A DNA stretch of 64,000 nucleotides, taken from JAUIIK01 sp963745675 (GTDB lineage Bacteria > Chloroflexota > Chloroflexia > Thermomicrobiales > CFX8). A program made the position numbers and the translations under genes. Under the pieces are notes generated by a model. It did not search any database. It saw only the letters and a program-made list of their open reading frames with translations, and had not been told where the DNA came from. The stretch lies in the NCBI GenBank assembly GCA_963745675.1, contig CAVUYM010000009.1, positions 1-64,000 of the forward strand. The letters run 5' to 3'. Positions 1 to 8,955 of this stretch are shown here, in pieces; within the stretch, counting starts at the first letter, position 1; each line of letters starts with the position of its first letter.

Positions 1-2
1 GC

Positions 3-80
3 TTGAAGAACCCGGAAAGCATTTTCAATTGGCTAGAGTCAGCGCGGGATCAAGGAGATCTGATTTCCGAACTGCACTAA
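3..80 (+). CDS. C-terminal fragment of an upstream gene
   Basis: An open frame enters from the left edge and gives 25 codons ending LISELH before a TAA at 78-80. The composition is protein-like, but the piece is too short to name. It lies 42 bp before the next start and could be the upstream member of the same operon. This is weak evidence: the frame could also be open by chance. Confidence 0.3.
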   Translation: MKNPESIFNWLESARDQGDLISELH

Positions 81-122
81 CGGTCGATAACCTACCAGGG
101 CGCGCAATAGCGAGGAGGCTGG

Positions 123-839
123 GTGATCGTACAAAGCAGTTTCAACATCCCGGATAAAACGCTGGCTGAGATCTGTCGTCGCTATCATGTCCTTGAATTG
201 GCGGTCTTCGGCTCGGTGCTACGCGAGGATTTCCGGGATGGAAGCGATATCGATGTCTTGTCGCGTTCGAAGACGATGCTCAAATAGGATTGATCGAATT
301 TGGCGACCTGAGAGAGAGAGCTTTCGGCAATCCTGGGCCGCAACGTCGATCTTGTAAGCAAAGGGGGGCTGAATAAGCACATCAGGCTACACGTTCTGGA
401 TACCGCAGAGACAATCTACTCCTCGAGATCTGGTGTTCGTAGCCTGCGAACACTCGCTTCTGGCCAGACCGAAGCACCACCACCGATTGATCGTGATTTG
501 CTCCGCTTGCACACCATTGAGGAATCTTGCGCCGGTATTGCGGAACTCCTATCGAATGATGATCGGGCCACAATGGAGTTGAACGATCTTCGGCGTAGCG
601 CAATGCTCTTCGAGTTGCTCCGGCTTGGCGAGGCAGCAAAGCACATCTCCCCAGAATTCAAGCAACGTCACCTGGGCATCCCCTGGCAACGACTGATCGA
701 TGCCGGAGAATCAACTGTTGGATTAGATCGTCATGATGAATGGGACGAACATTGGGCGATTGCGGTGTCAGTCATCCCCTTCGTCCATGACGAAATTCGC
801 AGTATCCTCGCTATCGACTACGGCCAGCTCGGGCCTTGA
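123..839 (+). pseudogene. MNT nucleotidyltransferase-HEPN (DUF86) fused gene, frameshifted
   Basis: A GTG start at 123 follows a GAGGAGG ribosome site. The first part carries the minimal nucleotidyltransferase signature FGSVLRED followed by SDIDVL, typical of MntA-type antitoxins that AMPylate a HEPN partner. The frame shifts near 255-262 and shifts back inside an AG repeat at 311-320, so the two indels compensate. After that the frame stays open to 839 through a HEPN/DUF86 region (IEES, LLRLGEAAKHISPEF, IPWQRLI). There is no stop and no good start between the two parts, so it reads as one polypeptide of about 238 residues, whereas the family is normally two overlapping genes. The RNase motif RX4-6H expected after IPWQR is missing: the stretch reads AGESTVGLDRHDEW. 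It is probably a decayed or inactive toxin-antitoxin unit. Confidence 0.6.
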
Positions 840-885
840 TCGAAGTAGTCGACGGCTTCGAAAAGCTTGCAACTGGCCGGAATAG

Positions 886-3432
886 ATGGGCGACAATCCA
901 CGCCATCGTCTAGGATCACTCCGGGCATTTTCTGTGGTGGGTGTGGAGGGAAACCAGGTGGCGGAGATTCAGACGCCGGAGGCGCGCTTCGGGTTCAGGA
1001 TGGGCAGCGACCGGAAGCTCGTGCGCTGGCCGGATATGCTCGAATATTTTCAGGAAGTTGCGGCGGCCAGCGACCGGGTGCATTACGAACAACTTGGCGT
1101 TGCAACCGATGGTCAACCCTTCGTGATGCTAACGATCTCTTCGCCGGACAACCTGGCCAGGCTCGACCGCTATCGAGAGATCCAGCAACGCCTCGTCGAT
1201 CCTCGCAATCTGGAAGAGGCTGAAGCCGAACGGCTGATTGCGGAAGGGCGCACGATCGTCCTCGTCACCTGCGCGATCCACGCCACCGAGGTCGGCTCGG
1301 TTCAGATGAGCCCGGAGCTTGTCCACGAGCTGGCGACGCGCGACGACGCCGAAATTGAACGCATTCTGAACGAGACGATCCTGCTCCTCGTGCCATCACT
1401 CAACCCGGACGGCATGGAGTTGGTTGCCGACTGGTACGAGCGGACGCTCGGCACGCCCCACGAAGGTTCGGCTCCACCGACCCTCTATCAGCGCTACACC
1501 GGTCACGACAACAACCGCGACTGGTTCATGTTGACGCAGGTCGAAAACCGGCTGGCGATCGAGAAGATTCAGAATGTCTGGCGACCGCACATCGTCTTCG
1601 ATCAGCACCAGATGATGTCCGACGGACCGCGCTATGTGCTACCGCCCTTCATCGACCCTTACGATCCCAACGTTCATCCGCTGCTGGTGCAACAGGTGGC
1701 GTTGATGGGCCAGGCGATGGCGGCAGACCTCACGGCAGCCGGAAAAACGGGCGTCGCCACCAATGTCATCTTCGACGCCTTCTCACCCTCACGCGCCTAT
1801 CAGCATTACCACGGTGGGGTGCGTATTCTCTCTGAAGCCGCCAGCGTCAAGATCGCGACGCCAATCGAACTGAAAGAATCCGACCTTAAAGAAGCGCGTG
1901 GTTTCGATCCGTTGATGACAAGTTGGAACCACCCGGTCGCATGGCGCGGTGGGACCTGGACGCTGCGCGATATCGTCGAATACAACCGCATCGCCACGCT
2001 TGCTTTGTTGAACAATGCCGCCGCCTACCGGGATCGCTGGGTGCGTAACTTCTACCGCATCGCCCAGGACGCCCTTAAGCTGGCCAGTCCACATGCCTTC
2101 GTCATCCCGGCCGGCCAGCCGGACGAAGTAACGGTCAGCGAGATACTTCAGACCCTGCAAAAGGGCGACATCGAGATTCACCGCTCCTATGAAGCCTTCT
2201 CCGCCGATGGTGTCGAGTATCCCGAGGGCTCCCACGTCGTTTTCACCAGCCAGCCTTTCGGCCGCTATGCCAAGACCCTGTTGGAGCGACAGGACTATCC
2301 AAACCTCCGGCAGTACCCGGGCGGACCGCCGAAACCACCTTACGACATCACCGCTCACTCGCTTCCGCTCCAGATGGGCGTCGAGGCTGTCGAGATTGAG
2401 ACGGAGTTCGAGGCCAATCTGGAGGAGGTCGCGCGCGTCGATCTACCGAGCGGTGGCCTTCGGGGAAGCGGCGATGCGTTCATCCTGGATCCCAGGGTCA
2501 ACGCCAGCACGCTGGCGATCAACCGCATGTTGCGCAACGGGGCGGTTGTCTCGCGCTACGCCGGCGACGCTCGAAGATACTGGCGTTTCGCCGGGAGCGT
2601 TCGTCGTCACCGGCATCGGCGCGCAGGAAGCGGAGGAGATCGCAGCGGCGTCGCACGTTTCCGTCGGGGCGGTATCCCTGTCGAGTTTGCGCGAGAAAGC
2701 GCAGCAGATTCGAACGCCGAAGGTAGGTCTCTATCGATCCTACCGGCCAAGTGGGATAGACGAGGGCTGGACCCGCTTCATCCTCGAACAATATGACTTC
2801 GAATTCCAGACGGTGCGTAGCCAGGACATCCGGCAGGGCGAGCTATCGGATCAGTTTGACGTCATCATCCTGCCGCAACAGTCAGCCCGCGACATCCTCG
2901 ACGGCAATAGTGCCAGCGACTACCCGGTCGAATATGCGGCGGCATCGGCGAGATCGGCGCTGCGCGCCTGCGGCAGTTCGTCCATCGCGGCGGAACACTG
3001 GTGACGCTCGACTCGGCCTGCGAGCTGGCGATCAAATATCTCTACCTGCCGGTCACGAATGTTCTTGAAGGCGTCAAGTCGGAAGATTTCTACAATCCAG
3101 GCTCGCTATTGCGACTGATCCTCGATCCGCAGCACCCGGTCGCCTACGGCTACGATCGCGAAGCGGCGGCGATGTTCGTCAACTCGCCTGCCTTCGAAGT
3201 CGAATCGAATGGCGGCAGCGCCCGCGTCGTCGGGCGCTACCCGCTGTCGAATCAACTTCTGGCAGGCTGGATGCTCGGGCCAGAACATATCCGTGGACGC
3301 TCGGCGCTGGTCGAAGTGCGGGTAGGCAGCGGCAGGGTCATCCTCTTCGGCTTCCGCCCACAGTTCCGCGCCCAGGCGCGTGGCACCTATCGCCTGCTCT
3401 TCAATGCGCTGTATTGGTCAACGGTTTCCTGA
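886..3432 (+). CDS. M14 family zinc carboxypeptidase-like protein, two frameshifts
   Basis: A large M14 metallopeptidase, predicted to cleave C-terminal residues from peptides or amide conjugates. The HxxE zinc motif is visible as IHATE near residue 131, NPDG and the substrate-binding NNRDW follow, and the third zinc ligand is likely the His of FDQHQM. The first frame runs from ATG 886 to about 2570. A missing base near 2572 moves the protein into another frame (LEDTGVSPGAFVVTG onward). A second indel near 2940 restores the first frame (GGIGEIGAARLRQF onward) to the TGA at 3430-3432. Joined, the protein is about 848 residues, long for M14 because a C-terminal domain of about 400 residues follows the catalytic part. 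No signal peptide is evident from ATG 886; a GTG at 937 is an alternative start. Confidence 0.8.
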
Positions 3433-3451
3433 GCAAAAAGGAACCGGAACA

Positions 3452-3485
3452 GGGCGTGTTTATCGTGGGGAGACTGTACACGCCC
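3452..3485. terminator. Hairpin after the M14 gene
   Basis: GGGCGTGT at 3452-3459 pairs with ACACGCCC at 3478-3485 across an 18-base loop, 20 bp after the M14 stop codon. There is no T-run, so it is only a possible terminator. Confidence 0.3.
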
Positions 3486-3587
3486 CGATTCCGGGGAGGG
3501 AGAGTAGCAATAACCGGGGTGGGGGCCCAGCTACCACCAAGAAAGATGTTCAAAAGGAGAACTCAAGCGGTTCTCGACGACTCGAAT

Positions 3588-3857
3588 TCAGGTACGAACG
3601 GCGGTCCGTTCCGCCTGAACGAAAACCTCTTCGCGACGGGCCACACCTGTAGGCATCGGCTCTTCAGCTTCGCGCAAGAACTCGATCAGTGCCTGCGGCG
3701 GAACGCGCCACTCGCCGGTCTGCTTATCCTTGCGTCCCGGGAGATGTCCCATTCTCAGCCAGTAGGCGACCGCCTGTTTGTCAAAATCAAGGAACTCGGC
3801 AGCCTCATCCAAAGAGTAGGTGCGAGGCTCGCGAGAACCCGGTCGAAAGAACAACAT
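3588..3857 (-). CDS. Small excisionase/MerR-like helix-turn-helix protein
   Basis: An 89-residue protein with ATG at 3857 and a GAGGTGAGG ribosome site just upstream. Residues 14-60 (YSLDEAAEFLDFDKQAVAYW, then LRMGHLPGRK) match the winged HTH of the excisionase/HTH_17 family: a domain helix, a turn, then a recognition helix with an aromatic residue, and a basic wing. Members bind DNA and act as directionality factors or small transcription regulators. No recombinase gene adjoins it; the only one in the window is a dead copy near 40.4-41.0 kb. Palindromes 40-63 bp upstream of the start could be its own operator. The function is inferred from the fold only. Confidence 0.7.
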   Translation of the reverse strand: MLFFRPGSREPRTYSLDEAAEFLDFDKQAVAYWLRMGHLPGRKDKQTGEWRVPPQALIEFLREAEEPMPTGVARREEVFVQAERTAVRT

Positions 3858-3896
3858 GCAACCTCACCTCTTTACTCATTCGAAGCACTCACACAC

Positions 3897-3920
3897 TGTA
3901 CATTCAGCGTGTACGTACAC
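3897..3920. promoter_or_regulatory. TGTACA / GTGTACGTACAC palindromes, possible operator
   Basis: TGTACA (3897-3902) and the perfect 12-bp palindrome GTGTACGTACAC (3909-3920) lie 40-63 bp upstream of the HTH gene that starts at 3857 on the minus strand. A related core, GCGTACGTATGC, occurs near 3964-3976. The spacing suits an autoregulatory site, but no binding consensus is known to me. Confidence 0.35.
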
Positions 3921-4107
3921 TTAGCATACCATGCCTCGTTGAACCTGTCACCATCTTTTTACCCGCGTACGTATGCAGGAAACGGGCTGGATGTGCTTGA
4001 AGGATATCTCAGGAGTAATCGGCAGTTGATGGTCGCTCCCAGCTAGTCAGAGCGATAGGGTATGCGCTGCATCGAAGCATGAGGTTCGAGACCTCCTGCA
4101 AAAGAAC

Positions 4108-4137
4108 ACCCGCCCCGGTCAAATGACCGGGGCGGGT
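4108..4137. terminator. Strong GC-rich hairpin terminator
   Basis: ACCCGCCCCGGTC (4108-4120) pairs perfectly with 4125-4137 around the loop AAAT. It lies about 115 bp downstream of the minus-strand protease stop at 4252, so it likely ends that transcript. Confidence 0.6.
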
Positions 4138-4251
4138 GCGGTTCTCAAAGAATTTTCGGAAGGTTAGCCGCGGGTCACACGCGCCTGCCCATGTCCAGGC
4201 TATGGGAACAGGACGCCGTGTTGAGCGCCGCCGAATTCGCCACCAACCGCC

Positions 4252-5988
4252 TTAATAGCGCCAGGCATAGTAATGCTGACCGATATTGCCCATCTCAACG
4301 CGCCATTCCGGGGCGTTGTCCGGGGTATAGGTCAAGCAACGGCGCTCGAAGCATTGCATCAGCACGAGCCGAAGCTGGCCGCCAACCAGTACATCGGCCC
4401 AGTATGGTTCGGTGATGGGCCGCCCTGTCGCGAAGAATGCGTTTTCAAAGAGTGGCGCGGTCGTGAATGCGCCATTCTGGTAGACCACGCCGCTCGAATT
4501 CATGAAGGTCCAGAAGGGAGCGGCGATGCCATGGCTGGTAATGTCATCGACGAAACCGATGGTGATTCCTTGGGCCGCAAGAGTCTGATCAGCCGTAACC
4601 TGACTGGCGCGGTTAACGCGCTGGGTTACTGGTGTTCCTAAAGGCTGCGCGGGAGCAGCCAACAGCGGGTTGAATGTCGCGTAGGTCGGTCCATTGGGAT
4701 CGTTCGCATCGCCCGCGACATTGACGTTCGCCGGTGCGCGGTTGTCAAAGCGATTGTCACCCAGCTGCATGCGCCCGCTGATGAGTTCGGTTGCGAGCAG
4801 GCCGTTCGTGACATACCAGATGCTGTTGGGATCTACCGCCGGATCGGTGATCTCCATGCGGGATTTGTCGTAGTACTGGACCTGCCGCTGACCGTTCGGC
4901 GCCTCGTCATACGCTTCCAGCATGACCTGCGTGTTCGGCTGCGGTCCCCACATCCAGGTGCGCGTCGCCTGACCGTCCGCAACCGGCTTGTCGGTGCGCT
5001 CCCAAACGCGCTGGAAAGCTGATGCGTCACCCGGCGGCGGTGGAGGTGGATTGTCTCCACCTGTTGCTACGTTGAACGTGCAGCCAAGTTGCTGGCAAAC
5101 GCCGGTGTAGTCGTCGACGATATCCTGGGTGATTCGCCGCGTGCCGTTGATCGTGTCGGTGTCAAAGGATTCGATGCCAACGATTAACTGATCGGCACCG
5201 CGCCAGACGGCAGAACCGCTCTGCCCCTGGAACGAGTCGATCTGATGCTCCAGAATGGTCGGACCGACATAGGTAAAGGACGGTTCGTTACCAGTCCACA
5301 TCGTGCCATCAGGTTTATCGCCAGGATAACCCGCCGTGGTCGGGTTGAAGTCCGGAGCCATCAGCGCGGCGTCATCAAGAACGCCGATCGTCATAGTGCC
5401 GACCGTGTTGCCTAGTGTCGCATCGTCCAAAACGATGAGCGCATAGTCGAAGTCGCCGCCGGCGTTGATGTCGCCATTTGCGTCGATCCAGCCTTGCGGC
5501 ACCCAGAGGTTGTCTCCCACGGAATACCCGAAAGGTTCTTGATCAACGTTTAGGCCCGGGACAACTTCGAGATATGGCGGATAACCATTGTATTCGGGGA
5601 ACCAGACACAGTGGGCCGCCGTCATGATGACCCGCACCCCAATAAAGGTCCCGGTACAACCAAAGCCCTGACCGGTGTCCAGATCGCCAGCCCAGATGTT
5701 AACGATCTTCTTATAGGGATCTTGCGTGGTGTCAGTAATCTGAACGCGCGAATCCGGCCCGATTACGACCTGCGGATCGCGCCCGGTCGTGCGATCAAGG
5801 TAGGTTAGCGTCTCCGGTCTCTCGCCGGCCGAGATCCCCTGTAGTTTGTGGATGCCTCCGCCGCGATCAACCCGCGCTTGATCCGTCGCCGTTATGGGTA
5901 GCGCCAGAGCCGAAAGGCTGCTGACGATCAGCATGAAGCTCAGAAACGCTGTCAATAGCAACGGTTTCCTGTGCAAAGGCTTCCTCAT
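4252..5988 (-). CDS. Secreted trypsin-like (V8/S1) serine protease with C-terminal repeat-family domain
   Basis: A 578-residue secreted endopeptidase. A basic N-terminus and hydrophobic segment (residues 1-31) form a signal peptide. The chymotrypsin-fold domain at about 75-310 has the complete triad: His126 in MTAAHC, Asp181 in FDYALI and Ser257 in GQSGSAVW. This resembles glutamyl endopeptidases more than HtrA, and no PDZ is present. A proline-rich linker (about 313-321) leads to a domain at 325-578 (start VWERTDKPVADGQATR; end WRVEMGNIGQHYYAWRY) that recurs in the next gene at 6154-8338. This C-terminal module is presumably for cell-surface or substrate attachment, an inference. It is the downstream member of a same-strand pair; a hairpin at 4108-4137 follows. 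Confidence 0.85.
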   Translation of the reverse strand: MRKPLHRKPLLLTAFLSFMLIVSSLSALALPITATDQARVDRGGGIHKLQGISAGERPETLTYLDRTTGRDPQVVIGPDSRVQITDTTQDPYKKIVNIWAGDLDTGQGFGCTGTFIGVRVIMTAAHCVWFPEYNGYPPYLEVVPGLNVDQEPFGYSVGDNLWVPQGWIDANGDINAGGDFDYALIVLDDATLGNTVGTMTIGVLDDAALMAPDFNPTTAGYPGDKPDGTMWTGNEPSFTYVGPTILEHQIDSFQGQSGSAVWRGADQLIVGIESFDTDTINGTRRITQDIVDDYTGVCQQLGCTFNVATGGDNPPPPPPGDASAFQRVWERTDKPVADGQATRTWMWGPQPNTQVMLEAYDEAPNGQRQVQYYDKSRMEITDPAVDPNSIWYVTNGLLATELISGRMQLGDNRFDNRAPANVNVAGDANDPNGPTYATFNPLLAAPAQPLGTPVTQRVNRASQVTADQTLAAQGITIGFVDDITSHGIAAPFWTFMNSSGVVYQNGAFTTAPLFENAFFATGRPITEPYWADVLVGGQLRLVLMQCFERRCLTYTPDNAPEWRVEMGNIGQHYYAWRY

Positions 5989-6153
5989 TCAATCCCCTCT
6001 CAGTTGAGTGATCGGCGCCCTCCAATCGGGACGCCTATTCCCCGCAGTGCTTATCGCACACGTTTCACTATTCGGCAACGAGCAGAGATCGCCTCTCCGA
6101 AAATTGCAGAATGTCGTCAAGTGAATTTTGGCCACGCCGAAACTCTCTTAAAT

Positions 6154-8338
6154 CTAGCTGCAGTTGGTTGGCGCTGCGTCGGCTACGTAACCGAACTCGA
6201 CCGTCCAGTACCAGTCCCAGGGGCTATCCTCAACGAAGACGCGTCCGATTCCGACGACGATCGACGAAGAGCGCAGGATCTCGTCCGTCTCCTGCGTCTG
6301 CTGCCAGGTTTCGAGAATCTCAGTTGTGGAGCCACTTCCAGCGGCGATATTTTCCGCCACGTTGCCGGCGTAGCCCGCCGCCTCGGCACGGTCTTCGGGC
6401 CCAAGCCCTTCAGGCGTGTAATGGTCGAAGTAGGCTCGCTCACCCATGTCCAGACTATGGTCGTATGCCACCTGATTGAGGACGGCGGAATTTGACAGCG
6501 GCTCGTATCCGAGGGTCTCGCGATATTCATTCAGAAGCGCCAGGAATTCAGCTTCGGCCGGGTCCAGGCAGGTATCGACCGGAGGCATCTGCTGACCGCC
6601 GCCGCTCTGATAACGCCACTCATAGTAGTGCTGGCCGATGTTGCCCATCTCAACGCGCCATTCCGGTGCGTTGTCCGGGGTATAGGTCAGGCAGCGACGC
6701 TCGAAGCACTGGACCAGAACCAGTTTCGGCGTGCCACCAACGAGCACATTCGCCCAGTATGGCTCGGTGATCGGCCGGCCGGTCGCAAAGTAGGCGTTTT
6801 CGAAGAGCGGCGCATTTGTGAAGCCGCCATCCTGGTAGACCACGCCACTCGAATTCATGAAAGCCCAGAAGGGCTCGGCGATACCGTGGTTGGTCACATC
6901 ATCGACGTAGCCGATGGTCACACCCTGATCCGCCAGCGCAATCTCGTCGACAACCTGGCCCGGCTCGGTTGACCCGCTGGGTGATGACTGTCCCGGCTGG
7001 TTGCGGGTTGAGATCCAACAGCGCGTTGAAGGTCGTGTACGTCGGGCCGTTGGGGTCGTTGGCGTCACCAGCCACATTCGCAGTTGCTGGCGAAAGCTCC
7101 TCAAAGCGGTCATCGCCCATCTGCATCCGGCCAGTGATGAGCTCAGTTGCGAGGAGACCATTCGTGACATACCAGATGCTATTCGAGTCTCCGGCAGGAT
7201 TCGTTATCTCCATGCGTGACTTGTCGTAGTAGAGCACGTACCGCTCGCCACCCGGCGCCTGGTCATATGCTTCGGTGATGATTTCCGTGTTGGGGCCGGG
7301 TCCCCACAACCATGTGCGCGTCGCCTGACCATCTGCGACTGGCTTGTCAGCCCTCTGCCATGTGCGTTGGAAGGCTGAGTCGTCGATCGGAGGCGGCTCC
7401 ATTTCATCGTTTGCGACGTTGATACTGCAATCCACCAATTCGCAAACGGCGGTGAAATTGTCGACTACCTCCTGGGTTATCCGGCGCGCAGCATTGTCTG
7501 AAGCCGTCTCCACGATTTCGATTCCGACGACCAGCTCGTCCGATGCGCGCCAGACCGCAGAACCACTTTGGCCCGCTGCAGAATCGATCGTATGAAAGAG
7601 AGCGTTCTCGATAACACCAGTGAATTCAGTGCCCGTTCCCAGCCAGAGCGTGCCGTCCGGCTTGTCGCCCGGGTAGCCTGCCGTTGTGGGATTGAAATTC
7701 GCCGCTGCGAGAGCGGCGTCATCAATCACGCCAATCGTCATCGTGCCGACAGCCTCGCCCAGACTGTCGTCCGCCATCAGCACCAGGGCGTAGTCGAAAT
7801 TAAAGTCCGGAATGAGATCGCCGTCAGAGAGACTATCGATCCAGCCCTGCGGCACCCAGACATTGATGGCATATCCGCTGCCGTAGGGCATCTGTTCGCC
7901 ATTGCGGCCGGGGATCACCTCCAACGTGTCGGGATAGCCATCGAAATCGGGACGCCAAACACAGTGTGCGGCCGTCATGATGACGCGCACTCCGATAAAG
8001 GTGCCGGTACAGCGCTCGGCAATGCCCTGCTCTGTACCAATAGCAATGAGGTGAGCGATCTTCTTGTACGGATCCTGCGTAGTGTCTTCAATTTGCATGC
8101 GCTCATCAGGCTCGAAGACTATCTGCGGGTCACGGCCACCGAAGGCATCTATAACGTCAACTGAAGCGGACGACTGCCCAGCAGATTGCGTCGATAGCTG
8201 GTGCAGTTCGCCGCCTGCTACTCTTAGTGATCCGTCCGCGTCTGCCGGGGAAGCAAGCGCTGGAAGGCTTCCGAATAGCGCCGCCAGCAGCAAGATCGCC
8301 ACACTCAGAACTGAATTTCTTCGGGCTATGTTCCGCAT
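6154..8338 (-). CDS. Secreted trypsin-like protease with shared C-terminal domain and CAP domain, one frameshift
   Basis: A paralogue of the 4252-5988 protease. A signal peptide (residues 1-29) precedes an S1 domain with His in MTAAHC, Asp in FDYALV and Ser in AGQSGSAVW. The shared C-terminal domain (SAFQRTWQRADKPVADGQAT onward) is interrupted near 6960 by one extra base in a GGGCC context. Removing it joins VNRAG to QVVDEIALADQG, which matches the paralogue. The continuation ends with WRVEMGNIGQHYYEWRY and then adds an SCP/CAP domain of about 130 residues (FLALLNEYRETLGYEPL, AENIAAGS, WTVEFGY) that the paralogue lacks. The usual CAP motif with a second His before the last strand is weak. The clean continuation suggests a sequence error rather than decay. 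Confidence 0.8.
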
Positions 8339-8622
8339 ACGTTCTCAGATCCCTCCGGTAAGACACCTCGACAATTGCCGAGCTTTCAGCCCACTCTAAC
8401 GTATCGGCGGGCACTTCCCTGCAAACGAGCGATGACGGCACTGAATGGGACGACCCCTTGCAAGCCCGAAAAGGACGAGAATACGTGGCGGTCAAGACGA
8501 GGCGTGCACCGGCACAATGCTCCGCCAAACCGGGGTTGGCGCCATGGCTACCCATGAGCAGGTAGTTCTGCCCACCTACCCACACAGCCCTCAAATTCAT
8601 TCAGGCAATTCCCCAGATTCCC

Positions 8623-8709
8623 ATGTCCGAGCTGGATGCATATGATGGATACATCAAACGAATTTGCTCGCGCAACGAAGCCCGAGCCAATTGCCGAAGG
8701 GGGCAATGA
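8623..8709 (+). CDS. Possible small ORF, 28 residues
   Basis: ATG at 8623 opens a 28-codon frame (MSELDAYDGYIKRICSRNEA and so on) whose TGA at 8707-8709 overlaps the next ATG by one base. No ribosome site is visible, and the frame is open upstream only to a TAG at 8563. It may be a remnant of a larger gene. Weak support. Confidence 0.2.
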   Translation: MSELDAYDGYIKRICSRNEARANCRRGQ

Positions 8710-8843
8710 TGAACGGACAAAAACGAGGCAACCGGATGTGGCTGAGTGAGACACACGATCTGTGGCGAGACTATGTGGCCCACCACCCCCGGAATCAACG
8801 TTTTGCTCCATACACGAAGTTTGAGCCAAAGTCACGCAGCTGA
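8709..8843 (+). CDS. Possible small ORF, 44 residues
   Basis: ATG at 8709 follows GAAGGGGG by a few bases and overlaps the preceding small frame in a TGATG arrangement, as in coupled genes. The 44-residue product (contains WLSETHDLWRDYVAHH and FAPYTKFEPKSRS) looks protein-like with several aromatics, but I do not recognise it. The rest of the 617-bp gap 8339-8955 shows nothing else apart from a hairpin at 8875-8900. Confidence 0.25.
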   Translation: MNGQKRGNRMWLSETHDLWRDYVAHHPRNQRFAPYTKFEPKSRS

Positions 8844-8874
8844 TAGCGGCGGGACAAGCGCAAGATCGCAGCAG

Positions 8875-8900
8875 AGTCGTCGGGCACATGCCCGGCGATT
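8875..8900. terminator. Hairpin downstream of chrA
   Basis: CGTCGGGCA (8878-8886) pairs with TGCCCGGCG (8889-8897) over a 2-base gap with one G-U pair, and the stem can extend to 8875-8900. It lies about 55 bp after the minus-strand chrA stop. Confidence 0.45.
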
Positions 8901-8955
8901 CTGCTTTGTGCAAGACGCGGAAGGCTATGGCCTATCTGGTCACCATGGACGGTAG

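Larger units (their letters stand above)
3858..4251. other. Intergenic region between HTH and protease genes
   Basis: The 394-bp stretch holds the palindromes near 3900-3920, a strong hairpin at 4108-4137, and no convincing reading frame. A T-arm-like GAGGTTCGAGACCTC at 4081-4095 is present, but no tRNA can be folded around it. Confidence 0.5.

Noticed and set aside
1789..2358. A 189-residue minus-strand frame inside the M14 gene
   Set aside because: Shadow of the M14 coding sequence; codon bias produces open antisense frames in GC-rich DNA.
3414..4046. A 210-residue plus-strand frame after the M14 gene
   Set aside because: It is antisense to the HTH gene, its composition is not protein-like, and the M14 protein ends at 3432.
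4031..4103. Possible tRNA
   Set aside because: GAGGTTCGAGACCTC resembles a T-arm and GCTC...GAGC a D-arm, but no anticodon stem or acceptor stem pairs with them.
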